From Bosea sp. 685 (GTDB taxonomy: Bacteria; Pseudomonadota; Alphaproteobacteria; Rhizobiales; Beijerinckiaceae), in NCBI RefSeq assembly GCF_031884435.1, contig NZ_CP134779.1, positions 6,264,501 to 6,328,500 of the forward strand: 64,000 nt of DNA, given 5' to 3'. Of the stretch, positions 40,792 to 50,133 are shown one piece after another. The position numbers and the translations under genes were made by a program. Each line of letters opens with the position of its first letter. Positions within the stretch are counted from its first letter, which is position 1. The notes beneath the pieces are model-generated. The model saw nothing but the letters and a program-made list of their open reading frames with translations, ran no database searches and was not told the DNA's origin.

Positions 40792-41711
40792 TCAGGCTCC
40801 AACCATCTCCAAGGCTGAAGCCCCGCGCAGCCTTGCAACGTCCCGCAGCGGCGGCGCGCCGAAGAGCCGGCGATATTCGCGGCTGAACTGCGACGGGCTT
40901 TCATAGCCGACCCTGAAACCGGCGGAGGCGGCATCCAGCGCCGCGCCCAGGATGAGCCGTCGCGCCTCCTGCAGGCGCAATTGCTTCTGGTATTGCAGCG
41001 GGCTCATCGCGGTGACCGCCTTGAAGTGCTGATGCAGCGCCGAGGGACTCATGCTCGCCTCGGACGCCAGCGCCTCGATGCTGAAGGTCTTGTCGTAGTT
41101 GCGCCTGATCCAGCCTATGGCCCTGTTCACCTGCTGCAGCTTGCTTTCGGCCGTCGCGATCTGGCGCAGGCGGGCCGCCTGTTCGCCATTCATCAGGCGG
41201 TAGAGGATCTCGCGCTCGGCCAGGGGCGCCAGGACCGCGATGTCATGTGGTGTCTCCAGCAGCCTGACCAGCCGCAGCATGGCGTCGAGCAGTTCGGGCG
41301 CGGCCGGATTCACGGCGAGGCCCGGCCCAGCGCCGGTATGCCCCCCTCGCCAGGCTTGGTCGCGTTGGGCTTGCTCTCCAGCATCAGCGCACTGAGCTGG
41401 ACGGGATCAAGATCGAGCCGCACGGAGAAATAGGGCTCCTCAGTGCTGGCCTCCACGACCTGGCCGATGATCGGCAGATCGACGGAGACGACGAGGTAAT
41501 GCGTCCGATCGTAGAGATAGATCTGCTCGCCCAACATGACCTGCTTGCGGCCCTGCACGATGATGCACAGCGCCGGCAGATGCAGCCCATGCATGGGCTC
41601 AGTCGGCTGGCTGGAGCGGATCAGGGCGAGCCGCGGGATCGCCGTCTGATGCACGCCATCCAAGGTCACGAGGCGGCCGAGCAACGCCGCCAGTTCATCC
41701 GCCTGCCGCAT
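40792..41711 (-). CDS. AraC-family transcriptional regulator, interrupted by a one-base frameshift
   Basis: Two adjacent frames together make one typical AraC protein of about 305 residues. The first (41711-41310) carries the N-terminal AraC_N domain (IPRLALIRSSQPTEPMHGLHLPALCIIVQGRKQVMLG). The second (to 40792) carries the linker (ELLDAMLRLVRLLETPHDIAVLAPL) and two helix-turn-helix motifs (FSIEALASEASMSPSALHQHFKAVTAMSPLQYQK, GYESPSQFSREYRRLFG). The break is at a six-base C run (41341-41346); one more C restores GEGGHTGAGPGLAVNPAAP. The alternative is two coupled genes sharing a GTGA overlap at 41310-41313. It probably controls the divergent Atu4866-like gene. Confidence 0.85.
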
Positions 41712-41927
41712 CCAACCGCTCCATCATAGGGCCGATGCCAGTCGAACCGGCACCGGCGTCTGGATTTTCATACAATGAATTGGCGGTTCCTGCGACCCAA
41801 TGCCAGCACTCATGGAGGATCAGGCAATCCTTGCGGCGCTTCGGTCTATCGCCCGCGAGCCCGGATGCGGCATTCATCTCCTCGCACTGGCCCAATTAGG
41901 TGGCCGCTCGAAACACAGGAGCAAGCC

Positions 41928-42293
41928 ATGCAGTTCAACCGCGTTCTCACCGCGTTCAGCGCGCTCACCGGATCCATCCGCGCCGCCAACGCAACCCACC
42001 CGCTCGAGATCGACCTCGAAGCGCTGATGCAGCCCAACGCCGCCGAGCGCGCCATGATGGGCGTCTGGGTCGCCGATGACGGAGCAACCCGGCTCTCGCT
42101 CCTGCCGAACGGCCGCTATGGCAAGACGCTCGGTACCGGGCGCGACATCTATCGCGGCCGCTACGAGGTCGACGGGGCGCGCCTCTATTTCGAGGGCGAC
42201 ACCGGCCGCACCGCTATCGGTGAGGCCCGCCGTGGCATTCTCACGCTGGGCGACCATCGCTTCATCCGACCGGGGGCGCGCAGCGCCGCATGA
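41928..42293 (+). CDS. Atu4866-domain protein
   Basis: A 121-residue protein. The core MMGVWVADDGATRLSLLPNGRYGKTLGTGRDIYRGRYEVDGARLYFEGDTG matches my recollection of the Atu4866 family, a small lipocalin-like beta barrel of unknown function often found beside AraC regulators or short-chain oxidoreductases. I chose the ATG at 41928, which follows an AGGAGCAAGCC ribosome site; the frame upstream has no family features. It is divergent from the AraC regulator across 216 bases that hold no obvious palindrome. Confidence 0.65.
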   Translation: MQFNRVLTAFSALTGSIRAANATHPLEIDLEALMQPNAAERAMMGVWVADDGATRLSLLPNGRYGKTLGTGRDIYRGRYEVDGARLYFEGDTGRTAIGEARRGILTLGDHRFIRPGARSAA

Positions 42294-42299
42294 AAAAGG

Positions 42300-42332
42300 G
42301 CCGGTGCTGGGGGGCGCCGGCTCTCATTTTTT
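42300..42332 (+). terminator. Intrinsic terminator after the Atu4866-like gene
   Basis: GCCGGTGC and GCGCCGGC form an eight-pair stem (one T-G) around a six-base loop, followed by TCTCATTTTTT. A 15-base sequence TTTTTTCAGTAACCG then occurs twice (42327 and 42346), the second copy overlapping the 3' end of the convergent reductase gene. Confidence 0.75.
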
Positions 42333-42350
42333 CAGTAACCGCGCGTTTTT

Positions 42351-42962
42351 TCAGTAACCGACAGTGAAGCGCTTGCGGCCATGGGCCGGCTTCTCCAGCT
42401 CGTCGACCAGCGCCACCGCGAAATCCTCGGCGGAGATCGCGCTGTTGCCGCCGCCGTCGACCAGCAACTGATCGCCGCCGAGACGGAACTTGCCGGTCCG
42501 CTCGCCCGGCGCGATCACGGCGGAGGGCGACAGGAAGCTCCAGTCCAGCGCCTCCTCCTGCCGCAAAAGATCGAGATAAGCGCCGCCTTTCTTGGCCTCG
42601 GCATGGTAGGCTGCCGGGAAATCGGGCGTGTCGAACAGCTGCACGCCGGGAGCGACCTCCAGGCTGCCAGCGCCGCCGACGACGAGGTAGCGCTTGACGC
42701 CGGACTGCTTCACGGCCCCAAGCAGGGCCTCCGCATCGCTCGCCAGATAATGGACGGAGCTGATCACCGCCTCATGGCCGGTAAGCAGCCTGGCGAGGCT
42801 GTCTTTGTCGAAGATATCACCCTTGACGGCGGTGACGCCGGGCAATGCCGGGACCTTCTCCGGATTGCGGACAATGGCCGTGACCTTATGGCCACGGGAG
42901 ACGAGCTCCGACAGAATGCGCGAGCCGATAAAGCCGGTGGCGCCGATGAGTGCGATTGTCAT
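42351..42962 (-). CDS. NAD(P)-binding reductase (atypical short-chain dehydrogenase)
   Basis: A 203-residue Rossmann-fold protein of the NAD(P)H-binding (NmrA-like/YwnB) type. The nucleotide-binding loop is IGATGFIGSRIL (residues 6-17), and VVGGAGSLEVAPGVQLFDTPDFP and SAEDFAVALVDELEKPAHGRKRFTVGY are typical of this group. The catalytic Y-x3-K of classical SDRs appears as YHAEAKK. The substrate is unknown. It is divergent from the HxlR regulator, with a shared operator in between; such pairs often respond to reactive aldehydes or quinones. Confidence 0.85.
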   Translation of the reverse strand: MTIALIGATGFIGSRILSELVSRGHKVTAIVRNPEKVPALPGVTAVKGDIFDKDSLARLLTGHEAVISSVHYLASDAEALLGAVKQSGVKRYLVVGGAGSLEVAPGVQLFDTPDFPAAYHAEAKKGGAYLDLLRQEEALDWSFLSPSAVIAPGERTGKFRLGGDQLLVDGGGNSAISAEDFAVALVDELEKPAHGRKRFTVGY

Positions 42963-42981
42963 GACATGGTCCTGTTTTTCC

Positions 42982-42998
42982 AGTATCTAATAGATACT
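42982..42998. promoter_or_regulatory. HxlR-type operator palindrome
   Basis: AGTATCTAATAGATACT is a perfect palindrome (eight-base arms around one A), 20 bases upstream of the reductase start and 89 bases before the hxlR gene. HxlR dimers bind such dyads, so it probably controls the reductase and possibly the regulator itself. Confidence 0.7.
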
Positions 42999-43086
42999 AC
43001 CACTCCGATGGAACCTAGATGGCCCGGTCGTTCCCTTCCGTAAAGAAGGCACTTCCGCGAGACATGGTCACCTCCAGGAAACCCGC

Positions 43087-43479
43087 ATGCTGCTGCGCCC
43101 CGACCCCTTCAATGCGCGATGCCCAACGCGGCGGGTGCTCGACCGCATCGGCGATAAATGGGCTGTGCTGATCCTGATCCTGCTCGAGCATGAGACGCTG
43201 CGCTTCAACGAGCTGCGTCGGCGCATCGAGGCGATCTCCCAGAAGATGCTGTCGCAGACGCTGAAAAGCCTCGAGCGCGACGGGCTGATCCGCCGCGAGG
43301 CCTTCCCGACGGTACCGGTCACGGTCGAATATTCGCTGACCGAGCTCGGCCGGACGCTGGCCGCGACCGTCGACAGTCTGAGGATCTGGGCGGAAACCCA
43401 TATCGGCACGGTCGAGGAGGCGCAGCGGCGCTATGATCACGGGGCCGGCCCGGATTTGGCTGAAACCGCATCGCGCTAG
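43087..43479 (+). CDS. HxlR-family transcriptional regulator
   Basis: A 130-residue winged-helix protein. The signature is [63 protein letters not shown], with the conserved Cys11 that in several relatives senses electrophiles. The wing ([16 protein letters not shown]) follows. It is divergent from the NAD(P)-binding reductase gene, its likely target. Confidence 0.92.
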   Translation: MLLRPDPFNARCPTRRVLDRIGDKWAVLILILLEHETLRFNELRRRIEAISQKMLSQTLKSLERDGLIRREAFPTVPVTVEYSLTELGRTLAATVDSLRIWAETHIGTVEEAQRRYDHGAGPDLAETASR

Positions 43480-43631
43480 CCTTTCCCGTCGTTTCGTGTA
43501 TATGCCCAGCCAACCGGCGTGAAAGCCGGCTGCGCAGCCTCTCCTCGATGAGAGCGATTGCGGGCTTCGGACCTTGCTGGACGACATCCCGGCCTGGCCC
43601 GCCAGATCAACCCCAATATGAGGATCTCACG
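43480..43631 (+). ncRNA. Leader of rpsO, possible S15-binding regulatory RNA
   Basis: The 152 bases before rpsO contain the hairpin CCGGC-GTGAAA-GCCGG (43514-43529) and a GC-rich segment running into the ribosome site (TGAGGA, 43619-43624). S15 represses its own translation by binding such leaders in several bacterial groups. The sequence style of this leader is familiar to me from other Rhizobiales, but I have not modelled the fold. Confidence 0.35.
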
Positions 43632-43901
43632 ATGTCGATCACTGCCGAGCGCAAGACTGCGCTCATGAAGGAACATGCCACCAAGCCGAACGACACCGGC
43701 TCGCCGGAAGTCCAGGTCGCGATCCTGACGGAACGCATCAACAACCTGACCGGCCACTTCAAGTCGCATGTCAAGGACAACCATTCGCGTCGCGGCCTGC
43801 TCAAGATGGTTTCGCAGCGCCGTTCGCTGCTCGACTATCTCAAGAGCAAGAGCGAGCCGCGCTATAAGACCCTGATCGAGAAGCTCGGCATCCGCCGCTG
43901 A
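43632..43901 (+). CDS. rpsO: 30S ribosomal protein S15 (uS15)
   Basis: An 89-residue primary 16S rRNA-binding protein. The family segments [50 protein letters not shown] are complete. The start at 43632 gives the standard N terminus [16 protein letters not shown]. It precedes pnp, as in nearly all proteobacteria. Confidence 0.98.
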   Translation: MSITAERKTALMKEHATKPNDTGSPEVQVAILTERINNLTGHFKSHVKDNHSRRGLLKMVSQRRSLLDYLKSKSEPRYKTLIEKLGIRR

Positions 43902-43920
43902 TCGAGCGCTGACTGCTTCA

Positions 43921-43951
43921 CGCCCGGTGCGACATCGCTCCGGGCGGTTTT
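43921..43951 (+). terminator. Possible terminator between rpsO and pnp
   Basis: CGCCCGG and CCGGGCG pair around a 12-base loop and are followed by GTTTT. The short T run suggests partial termination, leaving some readthrough into pnp. Confidence 0.45.
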
Positions 43952-44161
43952 CCAGGATCTCCGCAATGGGGCGGCGTCCTGATTTCATCGCGGGAGCCGC
44001 AAGGGGCGGCCTTCCCGCATGACCCGCCGGGCGTCCTCGATGTCCATGGCAGGATCGCCGAGCGCTCGGGCGCATAGTCTCGCAAAAACCCGAGCTTTCC
44101 GCCGTCTTGCTCATGGGCCGGAGACACCGGCCGGGTCGCATCCGATCCGAAAGACAAATCC

Positions 44162-46330
<2,169 letters not shown>

Positions 46331-46338
46331 GCAGCGCG

Positions 46339-46354
46339 CGATTCACGTGAAACG
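46339..46354. promoter_or_regulatory. parS-like sequence after pnp
   Basis: CGATTCACGTGAAACG matches the parS consensus TGTTTCACGTGAAACA at 13 of 16 positions, including the central TTCACGTGAAAC. It lies about 11.3 kb from the stronger parS at the origin, in a non-coding gap, as expected for a secondary ParB-binding site. Confidence 0.4.
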
Positions 46355-46356
46355 AG

Positions 46357-46390
46357 ACGCCCCGCATCGCAGGATGCGGGGCGTTTTTTA
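46357..46390 (+). terminator. Intrinsic terminator of pnp
   Basis: ACGCCCCGCATC and GATGCGGGGCGT form a perfect 12-base-pair stem around GCAG, followed by TTTTTATTG. It begins 26 bases after the pnp stop. Confidence 0.95.
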
Positions 46391-46469
46391 TTGCCCCTGC
46401 GCCACGGCAATGCTGACAGATCCATGATGCGGGCTGCTGCAGTCTTCCGCGGCAAACCAGGGTCCAGCA

Positions 46470-47234
46470 ATGAAGTCTTTCACCGTTCCAGCCGCCGCTG
46501 CAGAGCTGCGCTATCATGACATCGCGGGCGAAGGCCCTGCGCTTCTCTTCATCCATGGGCTGGGCTGCGCCTCGTCCTGCGACTATCCGAGCGTCGCGGC
46601 GGACGCCGCCCTGCGGGGACGGCGCATGCTCCTGGTCGACCTGCTGGGCTCCGGCTTCAGCGATCGGCCGACCGGGTTCGGCTACACCATCGAGGACCAC
46701 GCCCGCAGCATCGCGGCTCTGGCCGAGCATGTGCGATTGACCGAATTCGATCTCTTCGGCCACAGCATGGGCGGAGCGGTGGCCATCACGGCGGCGAGAA
46801 TGCTGGGTGGGCGCCTTAGGCGGCTCGTCCTCGGCGAGCCCAATCTGGAGCCCGGCGGGGGCTTTTTCAGCCGACGCATCGCCTCCATGACCGAACGCGA
46901 CTATATCGAGCGCGGCCATGACGCGCTCGTCCAGGCCAGTCGCACTGAGGGCAACGGCATCTGGGCCGCGTCGCTGGCCATCAGCGCCCCCTACGCGGTG
47001 CGTCTCGGGGCTTGCTCATTGATCGCCGGCAGCACTCCGAGCTGGCGTGAGATGCTCGCAGATCTGCCGCAGCCGCGTTCTGTCCTGTTTGGGGAGGCCT
47101 CGCTTCCAAGCAGCGATGCGGAGAGCCTTCCCAGGCTCGGCGTCGATGTCGCCATCATACCGGCAGCCGGGCATTCCATGGCCTGGGAGAATCCTGTCGG
47201 CCTGGCCGAGGCGATCGCACGCGCCTTGTCCTGA
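46470..47234 (+). CDS. Alpha/beta hydrolase
   Basis: A 254-residue alpha/beta-hydrolase-fold protein. The oxyanion-side motif is LLFIHGLGCASS, the nucleophile elbow is GHSMGG with Ser99, and the catalytic His is His235 in AGHSMAWENP. The acid residue is probably the Asp in the GVDVAII strand region, which I cannot fix. There is no signal peptide. Substrate unknown. It may be cotranscribed with the flavin-binding protein gene downstream. Confidence 0.88.
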   Translation: MKSFTVPAAAAELRYHDIAGEGPALLFIHGLGCASSCDYPSVAADAALRGRRMLLVDLLGSGFSDRPTGFGYTIEDHARSIAALAEHVRLTEFDLFGHSMGGAVAITAARMLGGRLRRLVLGEPNLEPGGGFFSRRIASMTERDYIERGHDALVQASRTEGNGIWAASLAISAPYAVRLGACSLIAGSTPSWREMLADLPQPRSVLFGEASLPSSDAESLPRLGVDVAIIPAAGHSMAWENPVGLAEAIARALS

Positions 47235-47317
47235 GGTGGGCAGTGTCGGGCCGGGGTAAAGCCGAGGTGACGGCTCATCTTCAATGGTCTAGACTATTAC
47301 GACCCATGGAGATTGGC

Positions 47318-47953
47318 ATGCGCGACCACACCCTCACCTCCCTCGATGACCTTGCGGCACTTTATCCCAACCCGATCGCCCCGGCCTCGGTCGCCAAGGA
47401 GATCGATCACGTCGATGCGAATTACGGGGCGCTGATCGCCGCCTCCCCGTTTTTCGTGCTCGCGACCAATGGTCCGGACGGCCTGGATTGCTCACCGCGT
47501 GGGGATATGCCGGGCTTCGTGCGACTCCGGGACGCGAAAACGCTGCTGATTCCGGACAGAAGAGGCAATAACCGGTTGGATTCATTGAGGAATATCCTGT
47601 TCGACAATCGAATCGGAATGCTCTTTTTGATCCCCGGTTACGGCGAAACGCTGCGCGTGAACGGCACGGCGACGCTTTCGACCGATCCCGAGCTCTGCGC
47701 GGGCTTCGCGATGGCCGGAAAGCTGCCAGCTTGCGTGATCGTCATCGCGGTGGAGAGCGCCTACTTCCAGTGCTCGCGCGCAGTGGTGCGCGCCGACCTC
47801 TGGAACCCGGCGGCGCAGGTCGACAAGCGGAGCTTGCCGAGCGCCGGGCAGATCCTGCGTGCGATCACGGAGAAGAACGACAAGGTCGAGACCTTCGACG
47901 GCGAGGCCTATGACAAGGCGCTGCCGGAGCGGGTGAAGGCGACGCTGTATTGA
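47318..47953 (+). CDS. Pyridoxamine 5'-phosphate oxidase-family FMN-binding protein
   Basis: A 211-residue split-barrel flavoprotein. Motifs such as FFVLATNGPDGLDCSPRGDMPGFVRL, LIPDRRGNNRLDSLRNILFDNRIGMLFLIPGYGETLRVNG place it in the MSMEG_1061-like PPOX branch, which binds FMN and acts on unknown substrates rather than pyridoxine phosphate. The ATG at 47318 has a GGAG ribosome site six bases upstream; an ATG at 47306 would add four residues. Confidence 0.85.
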   Translation: MRDHTLTSLDDLAALYPNPIAPASVAKEIDHVDANYGALIAASPFFVLATNGPDGLDCSPRGDMPGFVRLRDAKTLLIPDRRGNNRLDSLRNILFDNRIGMLFLIPGYGETLRVNGTATLSTDPELCAGFAMAGKLPACVIVIAVESAYFQCSRAVVRADLWNPAAQVDKRSLPSAGQILRAITEKNDKVETFDGEAYDKALPERVKATLY

Positions 47954-47976
47954 AGAGGTTGAACGAGCGACAACCT

Positions 47977-48099
47977 TGTCATTCCGGGGCTTCGCACAGC
48001 GAAGAACCCGGAACCCACGACTGGGTGGATGCTCCAATCGCTATCTCTCACCCAGTCGTGGGTTCCGGGTTCGGCCCAGAGGGCCGCCCCGGAATGACA
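47977..48099. repeat. Intergenic inverted repeat, GTCAT...ATGAC family (copy 5)
   Basis: Outer arms TGTCATTCCGGGGC (47977-47990) and GCCCCGGAATGACA (48086-48099) pair exactly, and inner arms CCCGGAACCCACGACTGGGT and its reverse complement pair across a short loop. It separates two convergent genes and may end transcription on both sides. Confidence 0.8.
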
Positions 48100-48112
48100 G
48101 GCGGGCTGCGGT

Positions 48113-49111
48113 TCACAGCAGCCCTTCGTTCCCCGCTAGAACCTTCAGGTTCATATCCGGCCTTGCGCCGACATGGCTGATGACCTCGGCGGCGGCGAGT
48201 GCGCCCAGGCGCAGTGCGTCACGCACTTCGCGGCCAGAGGTCAGGCCGAAGAGGAAGCCGGCAGCGAAGAGATCGCCCGCGCCGGTGCTGTCGACGATGC
48301 GCTCGACGGGGAAGACCGGCTCGGCGATGATGCCATCCGGCGTCACGGCCAGAGCGCCCTTCTCCGAGCGGGTCACGGCGGCGAGGATGTTCTCCGCCCG
48401 CAACGCCGCCAGCGCCGTCTCGAAATCAGCGGTCTGGTAGAGGCTCTTCAACTCGTGCTCATTGGCGAAGACGAGGTCGACCATGCCATTGCGGATCAGG
48501 CCGAGGAACTCGTCGCGATAGCGATCGACGCAGAAGGAATCCGACAAGGTGATAGCGACGCGCCCGCCGGCCTTGTGGGCGATCTCGGAGGCCTTGCGGA
48601 AAGCCTCCTTGGCCGCCGGCGGGTCCCAGAGATAGCCTTCGAGATAGATGATGTCGGCGCTCTCGACCGCCTTGGCGTCGACGTCAGCCACTGTCAGCCC
48701 CTGGCAGGCGCCGAGATAGGTGTTCATCGTGCGCTCGCCATCGGGCGTGACGATGATGAAGGAGCGTGCGGTCGCGGGACCTTCCATCGCGAAGGCCGTG
48801 TCGAAGGACACGCCGAGCGAGGTCAGGTCATGCCGGTAGAGCTTGCCGAGCTCGTCGGCCTTGACCTTGCCGATGAAGGCGCCCTTGCCGCCGAAGGAGG
48901 CCAGGCCGGCGATGGTGTTGGCGGCCGAGCCGCCGGAGATGACCTTGGCCGGTCCCATGGCGGCGTAGAGCGCCTCGGCGCGGGCCTCGTCGATCAGCAT
49001 CATCGCGCCCTTGGCAAGCTCGTACTTAGCCAGGAAGTCCTCCTCGGCGGAAGCGATGACGTCGACGATGGCGTTGCCGAGGGCGAGGACGTCGGTGCGC
49101 GAATTGCTCAT
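48113..49111 (-). CDS. PfkB-family kinase, adenosine kinase-like
   Basis: A 332-residue ribokinase-fold sugar/nucleoside kinase. The N-terminal glycine pair is in SGGSAANTIAGLASFGGKGAFIGKV, and the C-terminal signature DSTGAGDLFAAGFLFGLTSG contains the catalytic Asp and anion hole. In Rhizobiales this subgroup is annotated as adenosine kinase; the EGPATARSFIIVTPDGERTMNTYLG segment fits it. It would return adenosine to AMP in the cytoplasm. It is convergent with the flavoprotein gene. Confidence 0.85.
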   Translation of the reverse strand: MSNSRTDVLALGNAIVDVIASAEEDFLAKYELAKGAMMLIDEARAEALYAAMGPAKVISGGSAANTIAGLASFGGKGAFIGKVKADELGKLYRHDLTSLGVSFDTAFAMEGPATARSFIIVTPDGERTMNTYLGACQGLTVADVDAKAVESADIIYLEGYLWDPPAAKEAFRKASEIAHKAGGRVAITLSDSFCVDRYRDEFLGLIRNGMVDLVFANEHELKSLYQTADFETALAALRAENILAAVTRSEKGALAVTPDGIIAEPVFPVERIVDSTGAGDLFAAGFLFGLTSGREVRDALRLGALAAAEVISHVGARPDMNLKVLAGNEGLL

Positions 49112-49193
49112 GAACAGGTCCGGATGCTGATCTTAAGGAGGGAGTTGGCGGCGCGTGTTGCATCCGCCGGGCTTCGGGTCAAGCAAGTCGGGC

Positions 49194-49574
49194 TCAATCC
49201 GGCGCAGCAGTGCGGCGAATCGCGGCTTCGTCGAGGATATCCGCAAGGCGTTTGAGTTCGTCCGGCTCCAATGCCGCGATCTCGCGGGCGAGGCGGTTGG
49301 CGAGCAGCGTCGCCTCGGCATCGAGGCCAGCCGTATCGACCGTGACACGCGGATGCGAGAGATCGGCAAGGCGCACCAATTCATCCGCCTCGTCCCAGAT
49401 CACGCCCAGCACATGGATGACGCCCTGGATCAGCACGAAGGTCGGCCGACCGCGCTTGCCGTGCTCCAGCGCCGAGAGATAGGCCGGCGTGACGCCGAGC
49501 GAGCCCGCCATTTGCGCCAAGGTGACGCCACGAGCCGCGCGCAGGGCCCGCACCCGCTGGCCGAAGGGGGTCAT
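49194..49574 (-). CDS. XRE-family helix-turn-helix regulator
   Basis: A 126-residue protein with an N-terminal helix-turn-helix (MTPFGQRVRALRAARGVTLAQMAGSLGVTPAYLSALEHGKRGRP, residues 1-45) and a helical C-terminal domain (AGLDAEATLLANRLAREIAALEPDELKRLADILDEAA). The ATG at 49574 overlaps the stop of the upstream Smr gene (ATGA). Targets are unknown. It is the last gene of the minus-strand tim44-mltA-smr-xre set. Confidence 0.88.
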   Translation of the reverse strand: MTPFGQRVRALRAARGVTLAQMAGSLGVTPAYLSALEHGKRGRPTFVLIQGVIHVLGVIWDEADELVRLADLSHPRVTVDTAGLDAEATLLANRLAREIAALEPDELKRLADILDEAAIRRTAAPD

Positions 49575-50131
49575 GGCCCGATCTCGCGTTGGCGGCGCAG
49601 GCGTATATATAGCGCGCCTGCTCCGCCATGGCGCTGCTCGGCCTCCTCGAAGCCGACAACCAGCGGACGCAGATCGGGCAGGCGCAGCCAATGCGGCACC
49701 ATGCGGCGCAGCACCCCGCGTTCCTCGCCGAACAGGCTGTCTCCAGCCGCGCCCTTGCCGGTGACGACCAGCGCGAGCTTGCAGCCGCGCGCCTGCTCGC
49801 GCCGCAGAAAGGCCCGCAATGCCAGATGTGCCTCGTCCTGGCGCATGCCGTGCAGATCGATCACCGCCTCGACGCCCTGCTGGCCGCGCCGCAATTGGGT
49901 GCGCAGGCGGCGTTCGAGCGGCGCCAATGGCGGCGGCGCGGGTTTGGATTGGGCCGACTTCGCAGCCACCACAGGAATGGCGGCCACGGCCATGACGGGG
50001 CTGGGTGCAACTGGCTCCGGCTGCTCGGGCTCGACCGGCTTGCGGCCGGGAAGCGGCGTCACCGAGCGCGCGACTTCGCGCCAGAGCGCGATATCGGCCG
50101 GCGACAATGTCTTGCCCCGCCGCGACCGCAT
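49571..50131 (-). CDS. Smr/MutS2-family endonuclease domain protein
   Basis: A 186-residue protein. A Pro/Ala-rich N-terminal half (to about residue 85) precedes the Smr domain with its LDLHG-type motif (VIDLHGMRQDEAHLALRAFL) and the TGKG motif (LALVVTGKGAAGDS). Smr domains are nicking endonucleases or RNA-binding nucleases; the in vivo target of this small alphaproteobacterial type is unknown to me. It starts two bases after the mltA stop. Confidence 0.9.
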   Translation of the reverse strand: MRSRRGKTLSPADIALWREVARSVTPLPGRKPVEPEQPEPVAPSPVMAVAAIPVVAAKSAQSKPAPPPLAPLERRLRTQLRRGQQGVEAVIDLHGMRQDEAHLALRAFLRREQARGCKLALVVTGKGAAGDSLFGEERGVLRRMVPHWLRLPDLRPLVVGFEEAEQRHGGAGALYIRLRRQREIGP

Positions 50132-50133
50132 CG

